From: Heteroruminococcus sp964370005
Lineage (GTDB): Bacteria; Bacillota; Clostridia; Oscillospirales; Ruminococcaceae
Assembly: GCA_964370005.1 (NCBI GenBank)
Contig: CAYJGR010000003.1
Location: 26,134-90,133, forward strand
Length of the DNA: 64,000 nt
Reading direction: 5' to 3'
The position numbers and the translations under genes are program-made. Positions within the stretch are counted from its first letter, which is position 1. Each line of letters opens with the position of its first letter. The notes under the pieces are model-generated. The model was given only the letters and a program-made list of their open reading frames with translations, ran no database searches and was not told where the DNA came from. Shown piece by piece: positions 16,612 through 25,889 of the stretch.

Positions 16612-19425
16612 ATGATAAATGCCGTAAAAGTTTTAGTTCCTATCGTCTTAATATTGGTTGTATTGGTGGGGGTGGTTTTTTCTATAAGCCACCTACTTGA
16701 TCTCGACGAACTTCCCGAGCTACCACCACAGCCCGAAACAGCCTCATTTTTCAGTTACGGCGACTGCAAAGGCTTTGTGATAACCACAGGCATATCCTCC
16801 GACTTCCCCGCCCGTCCGGGCATGGACAGCACCGAGCAAAAGGCCACCATCGACAGCATACTGGCCGATGCCGTGGCCTACGGCTACAAAACGGTATTTT
16901 TTGAGGCCACCGACGGCATGTCGGCATTTTATGCCTCTGATATTCTCCCCTCAAGTGCCGCATATCTTGAAAATGAGGGAGATTTCTCCTTTTTTGACCC
17001 GCTTGATTACCTCTGCACACAGGCTGCCGAGATGGAAATAGAGGTGTATGCCCTTGTAAGCCCCTATGACGGCGGAGTGGCGAGCATCACTCACCACGAG
17101 GACAACCCCATAAACAGTCTGGGGGATTCCGTGACCACCTCGGATAATCATCTATATCTCGACCCAAACGCACCCGAAGTCACCGCACTTGCCGCCGATA
17201 TCTGCGCCGAGTTATCCCGCTATGCACTGTCGGGGGTGGTGCTGACAGGCATAGACGACCTGCCGCAAAGCATCACCTCCGAGCAGGTGGAAAATCTACT
17301 TGTAACCATCAACACCGCCATGTATGAGTTGGCGGGGGACTCACGCCACATAGGGCTTGTTGTGCAGGATGCTGCGGATGAGGGAAGCACAGGTATCTCC
17401 CCGGACCTTGTAACCCGACTTATGAGTGATGGCATATTAAATATCATACTTCCTGTTCTCGATATCACCCCCGATAACACATCCACATCCTATGAAAGCG
17501 CCCTGAACACCTGGGCGGCCACCGTCGGTGACAGTGACGCCCGAATGGTGGCGCTTTTCGAGATAGATGATTACTCACAAAGTATGCAAACCGTGGATTA
17601 TAACATGTTTATAACCTCACTGCATTCTGCGGTCAGCGGTGCGGTTTTTGACGATTACAGTCGCATAAAAACCTACCCCGACCAGAGCGAACGGCTGATG
17701 AGCTACCTCTTTGAGACCACACCACCGCCCACCCATGATCTGTCCATCTCGACCGAGCTGGCTGTGGGCAACCCCGCCGGAAGCAGTGTTACCCTCTCAA
17801 ATGATTATACAAAGTATTACATCACAGGCACCTCCGACCCTACACAGGAACTTCTGGTAAACGGTGCGCCCATAGAGCGCTACACATACGGTGGCGGGTG
17901 GGGTGTTTCGGTGCCACTATCGGTAGGGCAAAATACATTTACGTTTACACAGGGCGATAAATCGACCTCGGTGACCCTTGTGCGCAGTCAGGCGGCCACC
18001 CCCACCGCAATTTCGACCATCACCGAAAACAGCATATTCCCAACCCAAAATTTAGCCTATAATGCGGGGGATACCATCACAATTTCCTGCACCGCACCGG
18101 CGGGGGGCAGTGTGTCGGCCACGATAAACGGTGTTACACTGCAAATGACCCAAACGGCGGCGGCCTCCATGGCCGGTATTCCCGCCACCTTCACAGCGAC
18201 CTACACCATACCCGCCGACGCTTCACCCTCACAGGTCAGCAGCATCGGTAAGGTCACATATACCTTAAATTACGGTGGAAACACCTCCAATTATACCTCA
18301 AAGGGAGATGTCCTTGTGGCCGGTAGCGGTGTGCCGATATTGGCCGAAGTTACCGCCCAAATGGCGGGGATATACACCAACACATCGACAGTGAGTGATT
18401 TTATCACCTCACTTGTCACAGGCAGCACCCTGCGCCTGTCGGGGGATTATAGCGGTTCGAGAGCCGAGACCCCCGACGGCGGTTTTGTGCCACTCGACTC
18501 TATAAAAATCCTCACAGGGGAAAATCCTCCCACCATAACCTATAGCGACATCACATTGCAAAAGTCGGACGGCGCAGAGCAGTTAATATTTGAGGGTAAG
18601 GGACTTGCTCGCTACGAAGTTGAACACACCGACACCGCCCTGACGGTTGCTCTGCACAATACCACATTTGAAAACACCGATTATTCGAGCATAGAGAGCG
18701 ATATGTTTAGCAGTATCACCGTCGAAAATCTGTCCGACGGCTCGGCACGTCTGACCCTCACCCCCACGACCCAAGGCGGGCTGTGGGGATGGGATTTCAC
18801 TCTAAACGAGCAGGGGCAGGCTGTGCTATACTGCAAAACCACACCCACCCTTTCGGACACCTATGCCCGCCCGCTTGAGGGTATTCACATCATGGTTGAC
18901 CCCGGCCACGGTGGCACCGACCCCGGAGCTCTGGGCTCGGCGGGAGAAAACGGCCCCCACGAGCATACCCTTAACATGGCGGTGTCGGATATCCTTCGTT
19001 ATCGCCTTGAACAACTTGGGGCGACCGTGACCATGACCCGTGGAGATGACAGCGTGTTTATAAACTTGATAGGCAGAGTGGACATGGCAGCCGCACTGCG
19101 CCCCGACCTATTTTTATCGGTGCATCACAACAGCACCGCACTCACCACCGATGCCACCAATATTGATTACGCCACGGCTTTTTACTGCTTTGGCATTAGT
19201 GAAAGATTGGCCGATGCCACACTGCAAAATCTGTACGAAGCCACAGGGCGTGAGATTAAGGCCGCCGACCACGCCGCCTACTACGTCACCCGCATGAGTT
19301 ATGCCCCCTCGGTGCTATTTGAGGTNNNNNNNNNNCCCGCTCAACAGGAGCAGTGTGCAGACCAAGCCACCGTATACAAGACGGCCTGCGCCTTGGCCGA
19401 TGCTGTGGTGCAGTCCTTCGAGTAG
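16612..19425 (+). CDS. Membrane-anchored GHL10-like plus N-acetylmuramoyl-L-alanine amidase fusion
   Basis: About 937 residues. Residues 5-28 form a signal anchor. Residues about 50-360 resemble the YddW/GHL10 glycosidase-like fold (VFFEATDGMSAFYASD, then YALVSPYDGG, then LYLDPNAPEV). A beta-rich middle follows, then an Amidase_3 domain from about residue 757: MVDPGHGGTDPGALG (zinc His), the EHTLNMAVSDILRYRLEQLG helix with the zinc Glu, LFLSVHHNS (zinc His) and the catalytic Glu in VLFE. The amidase cuts the lactyl-peptide bond of peptidoglycan outside the cell. AGGAGG precedes ATG 16612. Ten N at 19326-19335 interrupt the frame just after the catalytic Glu. Confidence 0.85.
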   Translation: MINAVKVLVPIVLILVVLVGVVFSISHLLDLDELPELPPQPETASFFSYGDCKGFVITTGISSDFPARPGMDSTEQKATIDSILADAVAYGYKTVFFEATDGMSAFYASDILPSSAAYLENEGDFSFFDPLDYLCTQAAEMEIEVYALVSPYDGGVASITHHEDNPINSLGDSVTTSDNHLYLDPNAPEVTALAADICAELSRYALSGVVLTGIDDLPQSITSEQVENLLVTINTAMYELAGDSRHIGLVVQDAADEGSTGISPDLVTRLMSDGILNIILPVLDITPDNTSTSYESALNTWAATVGDSDARMVALFEIDDYSQSMQTVDYNMFITSLHSAVSGAVFDDYSRIKTYPDQSERLMSYLFETTPPPTHDLSISTELAVGNPAGSSVTLSNDYTKYYITGTSDPTQELLVNGAPIERYTYGGGWGVSVPLSVGQNTFTFTQGDKSTSVTLVRSQAATPTAISTITENSIFPTQNLAYNAGDTITISCTAPAGGSVSATINGVTLQMTQTAAASMAGIPATFTATYTIPADASPSQVSSIGKVTYTLNYGGNTSNYTSKGDVLVAGSGVPILAEVTAQMAGIYTNTSTVSDFITSLVTGSTLRLSGDYSGSRAETPDGGFVPLDSIKILTGENPPTITYSDITLQKSDGAEQLIFEGKGLARYEVEHTDTALTVALHNTTFENTDYSSIESDMFSSITVENLSDGSARLTLTPTTQGGLWGWDFTLNEQGQAVLYCKTTPTLSDTYARPLEGIHIMVDPGHGGTDPGALGSAGENGPHEHTLNMAVSDILRYRLEQLGATVTMTRGDDSVFINLIGRVDMAAALRPDLFLSVHHNSTALTTDATNIDYATAFYCFGISERLADATLQNLYEATGREIKAADHAAYYVTRMSYAPSVLFEXXXXPAQQEQCADQATVYKTACALADAVVQSFE
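19326..19335. other. Assembly gap of 10 N
   Basis: Ten undetermined bases lie within the amidase domain. The frame stays open across them as written. The family normally has six residues between the catalytic Glu and the next Pro (E-T-G-F-x-S-N-P); here there are only four codons. The true gap is therefore probably 16 bases, and the run is a placeholder. Confidence 0.95.
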
Positions 19426-19517
19426 CATCAAAACCCCACGCCCCACCTGTACAAGCTACAAAATATACCCCCTTAACATAGAATATAGCATCATACATTC
19501 TATATAAGGAGGTCATT

Positions 19518-20261
19518 ATGCCTAAGATATACTTAAGCCCATCCACACAACAGGCCAATATGTATGTGACAGGTGGTAGTGAAGAGTACCATATGAACAA
19601 GCTTGCCGATGCCATGGAACCCTATTTATATGCAAACGGCATTTCTTTCATGCGCAATACCCCCGACATGACGGCGGGGTCGGTCATAAGTCAAGCCAAC
19701 AGGCACGATTATGATTTACATGTTGCGCTACACTCCAATGCCGCCGGTGATGGAAACGCAGGAGGCAGAAACGGCACCGATATCTACTACTTCCCGGGTA
19801 GCAAGAAGGGTAAGCGTGCGGCCGACATCATGGTGGAACAGTTTCGTAAAATCTACCCCTACACCGACAAGGTGCGCGCACTACCCACCACGAAACTCGG
19901 CGAAGTGGACAGAGTAAAAGCGCCCTCGGTATTCATCGAAACAGCTTTCCACGACAACCCCGAAGATGCCAAGTGGATTGTACAAAACAACGAGAAAATC
20001 GCCCGAGCCATAGTCATGGGACTTTCGCAGTATTTTAATTTGCCTTTTGTTGAACCTGTGATGCCCTACACCGCCAAGGTACACACCATGAACATGCGTT
20101 CGCATCTAAACATACGAGAAAAACCCGCCCTCGATGCAAAAGTTGAGGGACGCATCCCAAATGGTGGCATGGTCACGGTCTATGGCCTACTTCCCTCCTG
20201 GGCCGCAGTCGAATATGAGGACACCCTCGGATTTGTAAGCAGACGTTTTTTGCAGTCATAA
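19518..20261 (+). CDS. N-acetylmuramoyl-L-alanine amidase with C-terminal SH3-like domain
   Basis: A 247-residue protein without a signal peptide. Residues 1-180 are Amidase_3: LSPSTQQANMY at the start, EE-H in the first helix, LHVALHSNAA (zinc His) and FIETAFHDNP (catalytic Glu). The usual PGHGG loop is replaced by the SPSTQ-N-Y form seen in a clostridial and phage-like branch. Residues 185-247 are a bacterial SH3 domain (LNIREKPALDAKV) for wall binding. AAGGAGG precedes the start. Lack of a signal suggests release by lysis or the mother cell, or another export route. Confidence 0.85.
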   Translation: MPKIYLSPSTQQANMYVTGGSEEYHMNKLADAMEPYLYANGISFMRNTPDMTAGSVISQANRHDYDLHVALHSNAAGDGNAGGRNGTDIYYFPGSKKGKRAADIMVEQFRKIYPYTDKVRALPTTKLGEVDRVKAPSVFIETAFHDNPEDAKWIVQNNEKIARAIVMGLSQYFNLPFVEPVMPYTAKVHTMNMRSHLNIREKPALDAKVEGRIPNGGMVTVYGLLPSWAAVEYEDTLGFVSRRFLQS

Positions 20262-20319
20262 TGATTGCCGGATGAGAGAAAGGGATTTTAAGGGCAATTA
20301 GATGGCGGGGTGGGGTTTT

Positions 20320-20438
20320 CCACCTCGCTTTTCCGCTTATGTGGCGGTGTGTTCGCGCACGTACATCAGCCCGAGACTGGGGGGCGGTCACGGGCATCAG
20401 TACGCCCACGCCCATCCCACCACCTAACCAAAAAATCG
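20320..20438 (+). repeat. Dispersed element C, copy 1
   Basis: Related to 28275-28403 (opposite strand). Shared blocks are CGCTTTTCCG, GGCGGT, and a core hairpin CGTAC-ATCA-GCCCG (20360-20373) with CGGGC-ATCA-GTACG (20391-20404), then CAAAAAATCG. Loop bases differ between copies while the stems are kept. It lies in the 440-nt gap 20262-20701 between the amidase and the sigma factor. The rest of that gap is AT-rich with several weak promoter-like sites (for example TTGACA at 20621) and no gene. Confidence 0.6.
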
Positions 20439-20701
20439 TAGCAGGATGAGCAGAGCCCCTCCCCTACATATTTTTTCTCTCATCTATCCCCTAAATGCAT
20501 TTCATCCCCTTTTGTAGACTATTTTTTATGTTTTTTTGCATGTGGGCTATTCACAGTGGATAAATTGCGTTATAATATATATCGTAGTATTGTATGTACA
20601 GGGATATATCGTATAAATATTTGACAAAAATTTTTTTCGGTGCAATAAATTCACAAAAAAGCGGCACATGATATATGAAGCCGCCCGAAAGGTGGTGTGA
20701 C

Positions 20702-21214
20702 ATGAACGTAGACATCGGCGCAGTACGACGCGCAAAAGAGGGCAATGCCGAGAGCTTTGAGCTTGTATACGCTCAGGTTGCCCACGATTTATACCGCATG
20801 GCTTTGTATATGCTTGGTAACACACACGATGCAGAGGACGCTGTGAGCGAAACATTTCTCGAGGCCTACAAGGGCATAAAAAACCTCAGGGATGAAAATA
20901 GTTTCCGCCCTTGGATTATGAAAATATTGTCGGTGCGTTGCAAACAAAAGATAAAGGGATATATAAAAGAAAAGAATACCGCCCACGTTGATGAATTGGT
21001 GGGTCTTGCCGGCAAGGATGTGGACATGGCCGTGACGGCCGAGGTGACAGCGGCGCTGGGGCAGCTTTCTACCGACGAGCGCATGATTGTTATTTTATCG
21101 GTGGTGCAGGGATACACAAGTAAGGAGATCTCCCAGGTGCTATCCTGCCCACAAGGTACTGTCAGCTCAAAATTACACCGTAGCTTGCGCAAACTGCGAG
21201 GTATGTTGTCATAA
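20702..21214 (+). CDS. ECF-type RNA polymerase sigma factor
   Basis: A 170-residue group 4 sigma factor with region 2 (LYRMALYMLGNTHDAEDAVSETFLEAY) and region 4 (LSTDERMIVILSVVQGYTSKEI, then GTVSSKLHRSLRKLR). ATG 20702 is preceded by AAAGGTGG. It lies 37 nt before a membrane protein with a cytoplasmic N-terminus, the usual place for an anti-sigma factor. The stimulus and promoters it recognises are unknown. Confidence 0.9.
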   Translation: MNVDIGAVRRAKEGNAESFELVYAQVAHDLYRMALYMLGNTHDAEDAVSETFLEAYKGIKNLRDENSFRPWIMKILSVRCKQKIKGYIKEKNTAHVDELVGLAGKDVDMAVTAEVTAALGQLSTDERMIVILSVVQGYTSKEISQVLSCPQGTVSSKLHRSLRKLRGMLS

Positions 21215-21251
21215 CGTAAAACCATCGCACAGCGAAAGGAGGGGAGTGCCA

Positions 21252-23354
21252 ATGAAACAGAACGACGAGCACAATTTATCAAGGCAGGATTATGAGCATG
21301 TACAAAAGCGTTTGACCGAGTTTGATGCGTCGATATCCATGCCGGCCTCCCTGCGCCCCGAAAACTTGAGGGCGAAAATACCCCCACAGGAAGTGCGCCG
21401 TTTTGAGGAGATAGGCCGTCCCAACTTTGCGGTTTGGAAACACTACGGCAGTCTTGTAGCTACTATGATTGTGCTACTTGTCATGGTGGTGATGTTTGTA
21501 AATCGCGATGTGTGGTTGGGTGGACAGCTTGAATCTGCCACAGGGGAAATGGCACAGGATACCGCCCCCACCGAGATGCAAGAGGAGGGTGTGACCTCCG
21601 AGTCAGCCCCTGCCGAGACCTCCTCCCGCAGCAGACTTTACGCCGACGACTACGAGGAAGTTGCCATAGCGTTGGGGCAATTGCAGGCCTCCACAGATAC
21701 AGGCCAAACCTCCCTGAACTCTACAACTTCCACCACCCTTACCGCCGGTGATGCGGTACTCAGTCAGATGGCGGTTGTATCGACCGATAGCGGTTATGGC
21801 GGACTACAAAGCGGCAATGCAAGAGCCGACATTGTCACCACCGACGGCACCCATCTTTTCTACTACACCGCTCAAAGCCATTTGCAGGACAGTGGCGTAG
21901 TGCATATTGTGACCGCCGATGGGCTACAACCCATATCGACCATAGATGTCGGCACTTCTTCCCAGACACTACTACATGTCAGCGGGAATCAGTTGGTGGT
22001 CATTTCGGCCGATGCTCAGGTTGACACCGAGCAGATGTATGATCAAAACGTCACCGCCACACTTGAGGGTGAAACCACCCTACCCACAGGCCAAACCTAC
22101 AGCGTCACAGCAGTTTCTATCTACGACATATCAGATATAACGGCACCGTCCCTCGTGCGCAGTTTTTGGCAAGATGGGGATTATATTGACTGTCGAGTGA
22201 GTGATGGGGAACTTTATTTGCTAACCCAAAAGCATCTGTATTACCAAGATGCGGTGAGATTTGACCCGCAATTACACCACATCGCACCTGTGATGCATGA
22301 CAGCGTTATGGGGCAGTCATATGCCATGAGTGCCGAATTTATCGCTATCGCACCGGACTGTATACGACAAACCTACACAGTGCTCACAAGAATTGATACC
22401 GATAATTTGCAAACACCTGCCAACTCCCATGCTGTATTGGGTGGCGGTGAAGTTTTTGTAGCCGATGATGCCATATATCTATATTATGATGTAAATCCCA
22501 CCGCAAACACAAGCAGGATAGGGATTGTGAAAATGACCCTCGGAACTGAGTTGCAGGTGGCAGCACAAACCGAGGTGGATGGCGATCTGTCAAGACCATT
22601 TGCCATATCCCAACAGGGTGATGTCATCGCTCTTGCCACCGTAGCGGTCGAATACAACACAGGGCGAGTGCGCAACAATGTGTATATGCTTGACGGCACC
22701 CTGCGGATGCTCGGTTCTGTAGAGGGCATGGTGTCGGGCGAGAGCGTGCAGTCCTACAGCTTTATGGATGATCGTGTATATGTTCAAACCCATGAGGATT
22801 TTGAGTCGGTCTATGCTATGGATCTATCCGATCCCTACGATCCCGCCATTTTGGGCTGGGTGACCCTCGAAAACTTTTCGGGGCAAGCCAAAGATATCGG
22901 CAACAACTTGATGTTGGGGCTGGGTGGGGTGGAACGTGAGATGTCACTGTGGATGTACAATATGGCGCCACTGCCCCCCGAGGAGCTTTATCGTCAAGAT
23001 CTGCCCGGCAATGAGGGCTATTCGGCGGCGCTCGAAAACTCCGATGCCCTCTTGTGGAACCCCGGGCTCGGTGTTGTGGGGCTGCCCTTAATATCCCGCC
23101 AGACAGCTATAGGACAGGATGATTTATTGTACTGGGGATATGCCGTTTATGGCTTTGAAACCGGTGTGGGATTTAGCTGGAGGGGGATTGTAAGCCATTC
23201 GGATGAGCTTGATGAGAGTTATATCCTCACCAATCTGCACAGCATAGAACGTGGGATTACCTTGGGCGATACCCTTTTTACATTCTCGGGTAGCACCATC
23301 CAGGCCACAGACCTTAATACCATGACTACAGTAGGACGTTTGTCACTGGTATAA
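21252..23354 (+). CDS. Membrane-anchored beta-propeller protein, putative partner of the ECF sigma factor
   Basis: A 700-residue protein. Residues 1-62 are a charged cytoplasmic segment, residues 65-83 one membrane helix (LVATMIVLLVMVVMFV), then an acidic linker. From about residue 190 to the end is an extracellular beta-propeller domain of the Firmicutes type (TTDGTHLFYY, then repeated blades such as GDVIALATV and DRVYVQTH). AGGAGGGGAG precedes ATG 21252. No zinc anti-sigma motif (HxxxCxxC) is seen in the N-terminus. The pairing with the sigma gene suggests it holds or senses for that sigma factor; this is inference. Confidence 0.8.
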   Translation: MKQNDEHNLSRQDYEHVQKRLTEFDASISMPASLRPENLRAKIPPQEVRRFEEIGRPNFAVWKHYGSLVATMIVLLVMVVMFVNRDVWLGGQLESATGEMAQDTAPTEMQEEGVTSESAPAETSSRSRLYADDYEEVAIALGQLQASTDTGQTSLNSTTSTTLTAGDAVLSQMAVVSTDSGYGGLQSGNARADIVTTDGTHLFYYTAQSHLQDSGVVHIVTADGLQPISTIDVGTSSQTLLHVSGNQLVVISADAQVDTEQMYDQNVTATLEGETTLPTGQTYSVTAVSIYDISDITAPSLVRSFWQDGDYIDCRVSDGELYLLTQKHLYYQDAVRFDPQLHHIAPVMHDSVMGQSYAMSAEFIAIAPDCIRQTYTVLTRIDTDNLQTPANSHAVLGGGEVFVADDAIYLYYDVNPTANTSRIGIVKMTLGTELQVAAQTEVDGDLSRPFAISQQGDVIALATVAVEYNTGRVRNNVYMLDGTLRMLGSVEGMVSGESVQSYSFMDDRVYVQTHEDFESVYAMDLSDPYDPAILGWVTLENFSGQAKDIGNNLMLGLGGVEREMSLWMYNMAPLPPEELYRQDLPGNEGYSAALENSDALLWNPGLGVVGLPLISRQTAIGQDDLLYWGYAVYGFETGVGFSWRGIVSHSDELDESYILTNLHSIERGITLGDTLFTFSGSTIQATDLNTMTTVGRLSLV

Positions 23355-23434
23355 AATTTATATCTATTCTCTAAATGAGGGCATCCATCGGGTTGCCCTC
23401 TACACTTTTATTACATAACAAGGAGTGTACCACC

Positions 23435-24061
23435 ATGCCACTCAAACCCTATAGCACAATACATGCGATGGCTGAAGATGAATTTGTTGAGCGACGTTCA
23501 AGATTTATAGGCAGTGTCGCACCCGTCACCACCGAGCAAGAGGCCGTGGAGTTTCACCGCAGTATACGGGATAAATATAAAGGCGCCAATCACCATGTAT
23601 TTGCATTTTTACTGCGGGAAGGGCGCAGTCGTTTTTCGGACGACGGCGAGCCGAGCGGTACCGCCGGAAAACCGATGCTTGATGTCATAGCAGGCTCGGG
23701 GCTTTGCGACATCGCCGTGGTGGTGACTCGCTACTTCGGGGGGGTACTGTTGGGCACAGGGGGGCTAACCCACGCTTATTCTAAAGGGGCTTCGGTAGCC
23801 ATTGCGGCCGCCACCCCACGCCACCTACACCCCGCCACCCCAATGAAGTTGTGCTGTGACTACTCATTCTACGGCAAACTGTGCCACATTATGCCACAGT
23901 ACGATATAGTGGTGGAGCAGTCGGACTTCGCCGCCGATATCACCCTTGATTTGTGGTGCAAAACCGAGCTTGTGACAAAGTTTTGCGGTGAAATCACCGA
24001 ACATTCGGGTGGCAAATTGTTTCCCGAGTGTGGGCAGGAGGAGCATTTGGTTTTTAAATGA
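23435..24061 (+). CDS. yigZ: YigZ/IMPACT family protein
   Basis: A 208-residue protein of the YigZ/IMPACT family, with the N-terminal block RRSRFIGSVAPV, HHVFAFLL, then the signature FSDDGEPSGTAGKPML and VVTRYFGGVLLGTGGL. The eukaryotic relative IMPACT modulates translation control; the bacterial role is not settled. AAGGAG precedes ATG 23435. A weak hairpin (GAGGGCA at 23377, TGCCCTC at 23394) separates it from the sigma operon. Confidence 0.9.
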   Translation: MPLKPYSTIHAMAEDEFVERRSRFIGSVAPVTTEQEAVEFHRSIRDKYKGANHHVFAFLLREGRSRFSDDGEPSGTAGKPMLDVIAGSGLCDIAVVVTRYFGGVLLGTGGLTHAYSKGASVAIAAATPRHLHPATPMKLCCDYSFYGKLCHIMPQYDIVVEQSDFAADITLDLWCKTELVTKFCGEITEHSGGKLFPECGQEEHLVFK

Positions 24062-24129
24062 GGGAGACCACCGAAATATCCAAACGCATGATAGCAGAAT
24101 CTTCGGGCAAGTAACTTAATATATTGCGC

Positions 24130-24162
24130 ACAACGGCCTCGGGGATACCCCGAGGCCGTTGT
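24130..24162. terminator. Bidirectional terminator between yigZ and the phosphatase gene
   Basis: A 15-bp perfect inverted repeat, ACAACGGCCTCGGGG (24130-24144) and its complement (24148-24162), with a 3-nt ATA loop. The flanking genes converge here. The plus side is followed by a moderately T-rich stretch. Confidence 0.8.
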
Positions 24163-24176
24163 GTATACATCTTTAT

Positions 24177-24830
24177 TTACTTTACAATACAATCATACAT
24201 CTCATCTATGGTAGTGCACAGCACAGTTGCGCCCGCACCTGTCAGCTCTTCTTTGGGGCGAAATCCCCACAGAACCCCCACAGTATCAACGCCGGCATTC
24301 AGCCCGGTGTAGATATCAACATCCGAGTCGCCTATGTAAATTACCTCGGCCTTATCGCTCACGCCGGCATCCTCCATGATGCGATACACCACAGCGGGGT
24401 CGGGCTTTTTGGGGATGTCATCCCTCTGGCCGTAGGCAATGTCGATGGTTTCTTTGTAAAGGCTGTCCATGATGTACATACACATGGTGTGGGGTTTATT
24501 TGTGGCCACGGCGGTTTTTATGCCCTTACTCTGCAAACGCCTTAGCATATCAAGCACGCCGTCAAAGGCCTTGCTGTTGTTTTTGCAGATCTCGTCGTAT
24601 AATTCTGTGAAACGGTCGCCCACTTTTTTTAGTATATCGGGGGTTTGGTGCTCCTTTGCAATACTGCGCTCGAGAAGCACTGCCTTGCCACCTCCCACAA
24701 AAAAGCGGTAGGACTCTATGGGATGAGTGGGCAGTCCCGCCTCATGTAGTGCCTTGTTGCAACTGTCGGCCAAATCCCCCAGTGAGTCGAGCAATGTTCC
24801 GTCAAGATCAAATATTGCCAGTTTTTTCAC
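24177..24830 (-). CDS. HAD phosphatase, phosphoglycolate phosphatase type
   Basis: A 217-residue HAD subfamily IA hydrolase: FDLDGTLLDSLGDL (nucleophile and acid Asp), a helical cap, TNKPH (motif II/III), KPDP (Lys) and YIGDSDVDI (metal Asp). The pattern matches phosphoglycolate phosphatases (Gph) and pyrophosphatase PpaX; the substrate cannot be fixed from sequence. It starts a minus-strand group with the thioesterase gene upstream, 37 nt away. Confidence 0.88.
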   Translation of the reverse strand: MKKLAIFDLDGTLLDSLGDLADSCNKALHEAGLPTHPIESYRFFVGGGKAVLLERSIAKEHQTPDILKKVGDRFTELYDEICKNNSKAFDGVLDMLRRLQSKGIKTAVATNKPHTMCMYIMDSLYKETIDIAYGQRDDIPKKPDPAVVYRIMEDAGVSDKAEVIYIGDSDVDIYTGLNAGVDTVGVLWGFRPKEELTGAGATVLCTTIDEMYDCIVK

Positions 24831-24867
24831 GTCTACCCCTCTTTTCGGTTGTCGTTAATATCAATCG

Positions 24868-25263
24868 TTATACTTGCGATTTAATTTTTTTAGCTTGTAC
24901 ACGCTCCAAAAAGCGTTCTCTATGAATTATCGCACGGGTGTGAGTTCCCTCACCTATAGGGCCGTATTCATCCTCACCCCATACTCTAAACTCCAACGTT
25001 TTGCCCTCAGATGACACAAGTTCGGCATAACAAATGACCTGCATACCAATAGGCGTGGCCGCAATGTGGCTCACGGCAATATATGTGCCCACTGTGGTTT
25101 GCCCCTCCTGCAAAAATTTTTCCACACATTTGGCAGCGGCGTGCTCCATTGTGGCCACCATGCTCGGGGTGGCAAATACGTCAACATCACCACTACCCAA
25201 ATTTCCGGCGACATTCGACTTATTTACCTCCACGGTTATTGATGCAACAGCTCCAATCTCCAT
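24868..25263 (-). CDS. FlK-like hotdog thioesterase
   Basis: A 131-residue hotdog protein similar to fluoroacetyl-CoA thioesterase FlK. Candidate catalytic residues line up: Thr32 in FATPSM, Glu40 in MEHAA and His65 in VSHIAATPIG, with about the same spacing as FlK Thr42, Glu50 and His76. Most such proteins in Clostridia probably hydrolyse other acyl-CoAs; the substrate is unknown. GGAGG precedes the ATG. The gap 25264-25364 upstream is AT-rich with nothing else seen. Confidence 0.8.
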   Translation of the reverse strand: MEIGAVASITVEVNKSNVAGNLGSGDVDVFATPSMVATMEHAAAKCVEKFLQEGQTTVGTYIAVSHIAATPIGMQVICYAELVSSEGKTLEFRVWGEDEYGPIGEGTHTRAIIHRERFLERVQAKKIKSQV

Positions 25264-25364
25264 ACACTTTTACCTCCTGTAAACACATAAATCATCAATA
25301 CTGCGTTTAATTATATAATAATTTTATTTAAATTAAAAGGGTAAAATGTAATTTTTTTTTGCAG

Positions 25365-25889
25365 TTATCGTCCGAAAAACCAAATTACCGCAAGTGAGCT
25401 AAATACAAAGCCGGCAATATCGGCCCCTATAGCGGCCGGCAGGGTGTGACGGGTTTTGGTGACCGAGGCGGCACCGTAATATATCGCAATGGTATAAAAC
25501 GTTGTTTCACTTGACCCCTGCATAACACTGGCCACCCGCCCGATAAAGCTGTCAGGCCCATGTGTTGCCAAAATGTCCTTAAACAGCACCATGCCACCAC
25601 TGCCCGAGATTGGGCGCAGTATGGCCAAAGGCATAACCTCCTTGGGTAGCCCCATAATCACAGATACAGGGTCAAGTGCGTTGGCCAACAAATCCAGCGC
25701 ACCCGAGGCCTTAAACATACCCACAGCTGTCATAAGTCCTATGAGGGAGGGCAAGATTTTAACGGCGGTAAAAAGCCCCTCTTTTGCCCCTTCCAAAAAC
25801 ACATCGAATACTTTGACTCCATTTAAAAGTCCGCTGACCAATATGGCCGCAATGATACCCGGAACTATGTAAAAATTAAGGCTTTCCAT
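25365..25889 (-). CDS. spmB: Spore maturation protein SpmB
   Basis: A 174-residue membrane protein with the SpmB/Gate pattern: GAKEGLFTAVKILPSLIGL, LRPISGSGGM and QGSSETTFYTIAIYYGA. SpmA and SpmB together are needed for normal spore core dehydration and heat resistance in Bacillus. ATG 25889 follows AAAGGAG; a longer frame to 25904 would overlap spmA more. The start overlaps the spmA stop by 14 nt. Confidence 0.93.
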   Translation of the reverse strand: MESLNFYIVPGIIAAILVSGLLNGVKVFDVFLEGAKEGLFTAVKILPSLIGLMTAVGMFKASGALDLLANALDPVSVIMGLPKEVMPLAILRPISGSGGMVLFKDILATHGPDSFIGRVASVMQGSSETTFYTIAIYYGAASVTKTRHTLPAAIGADIAGFVFSSLAVIWFFGR

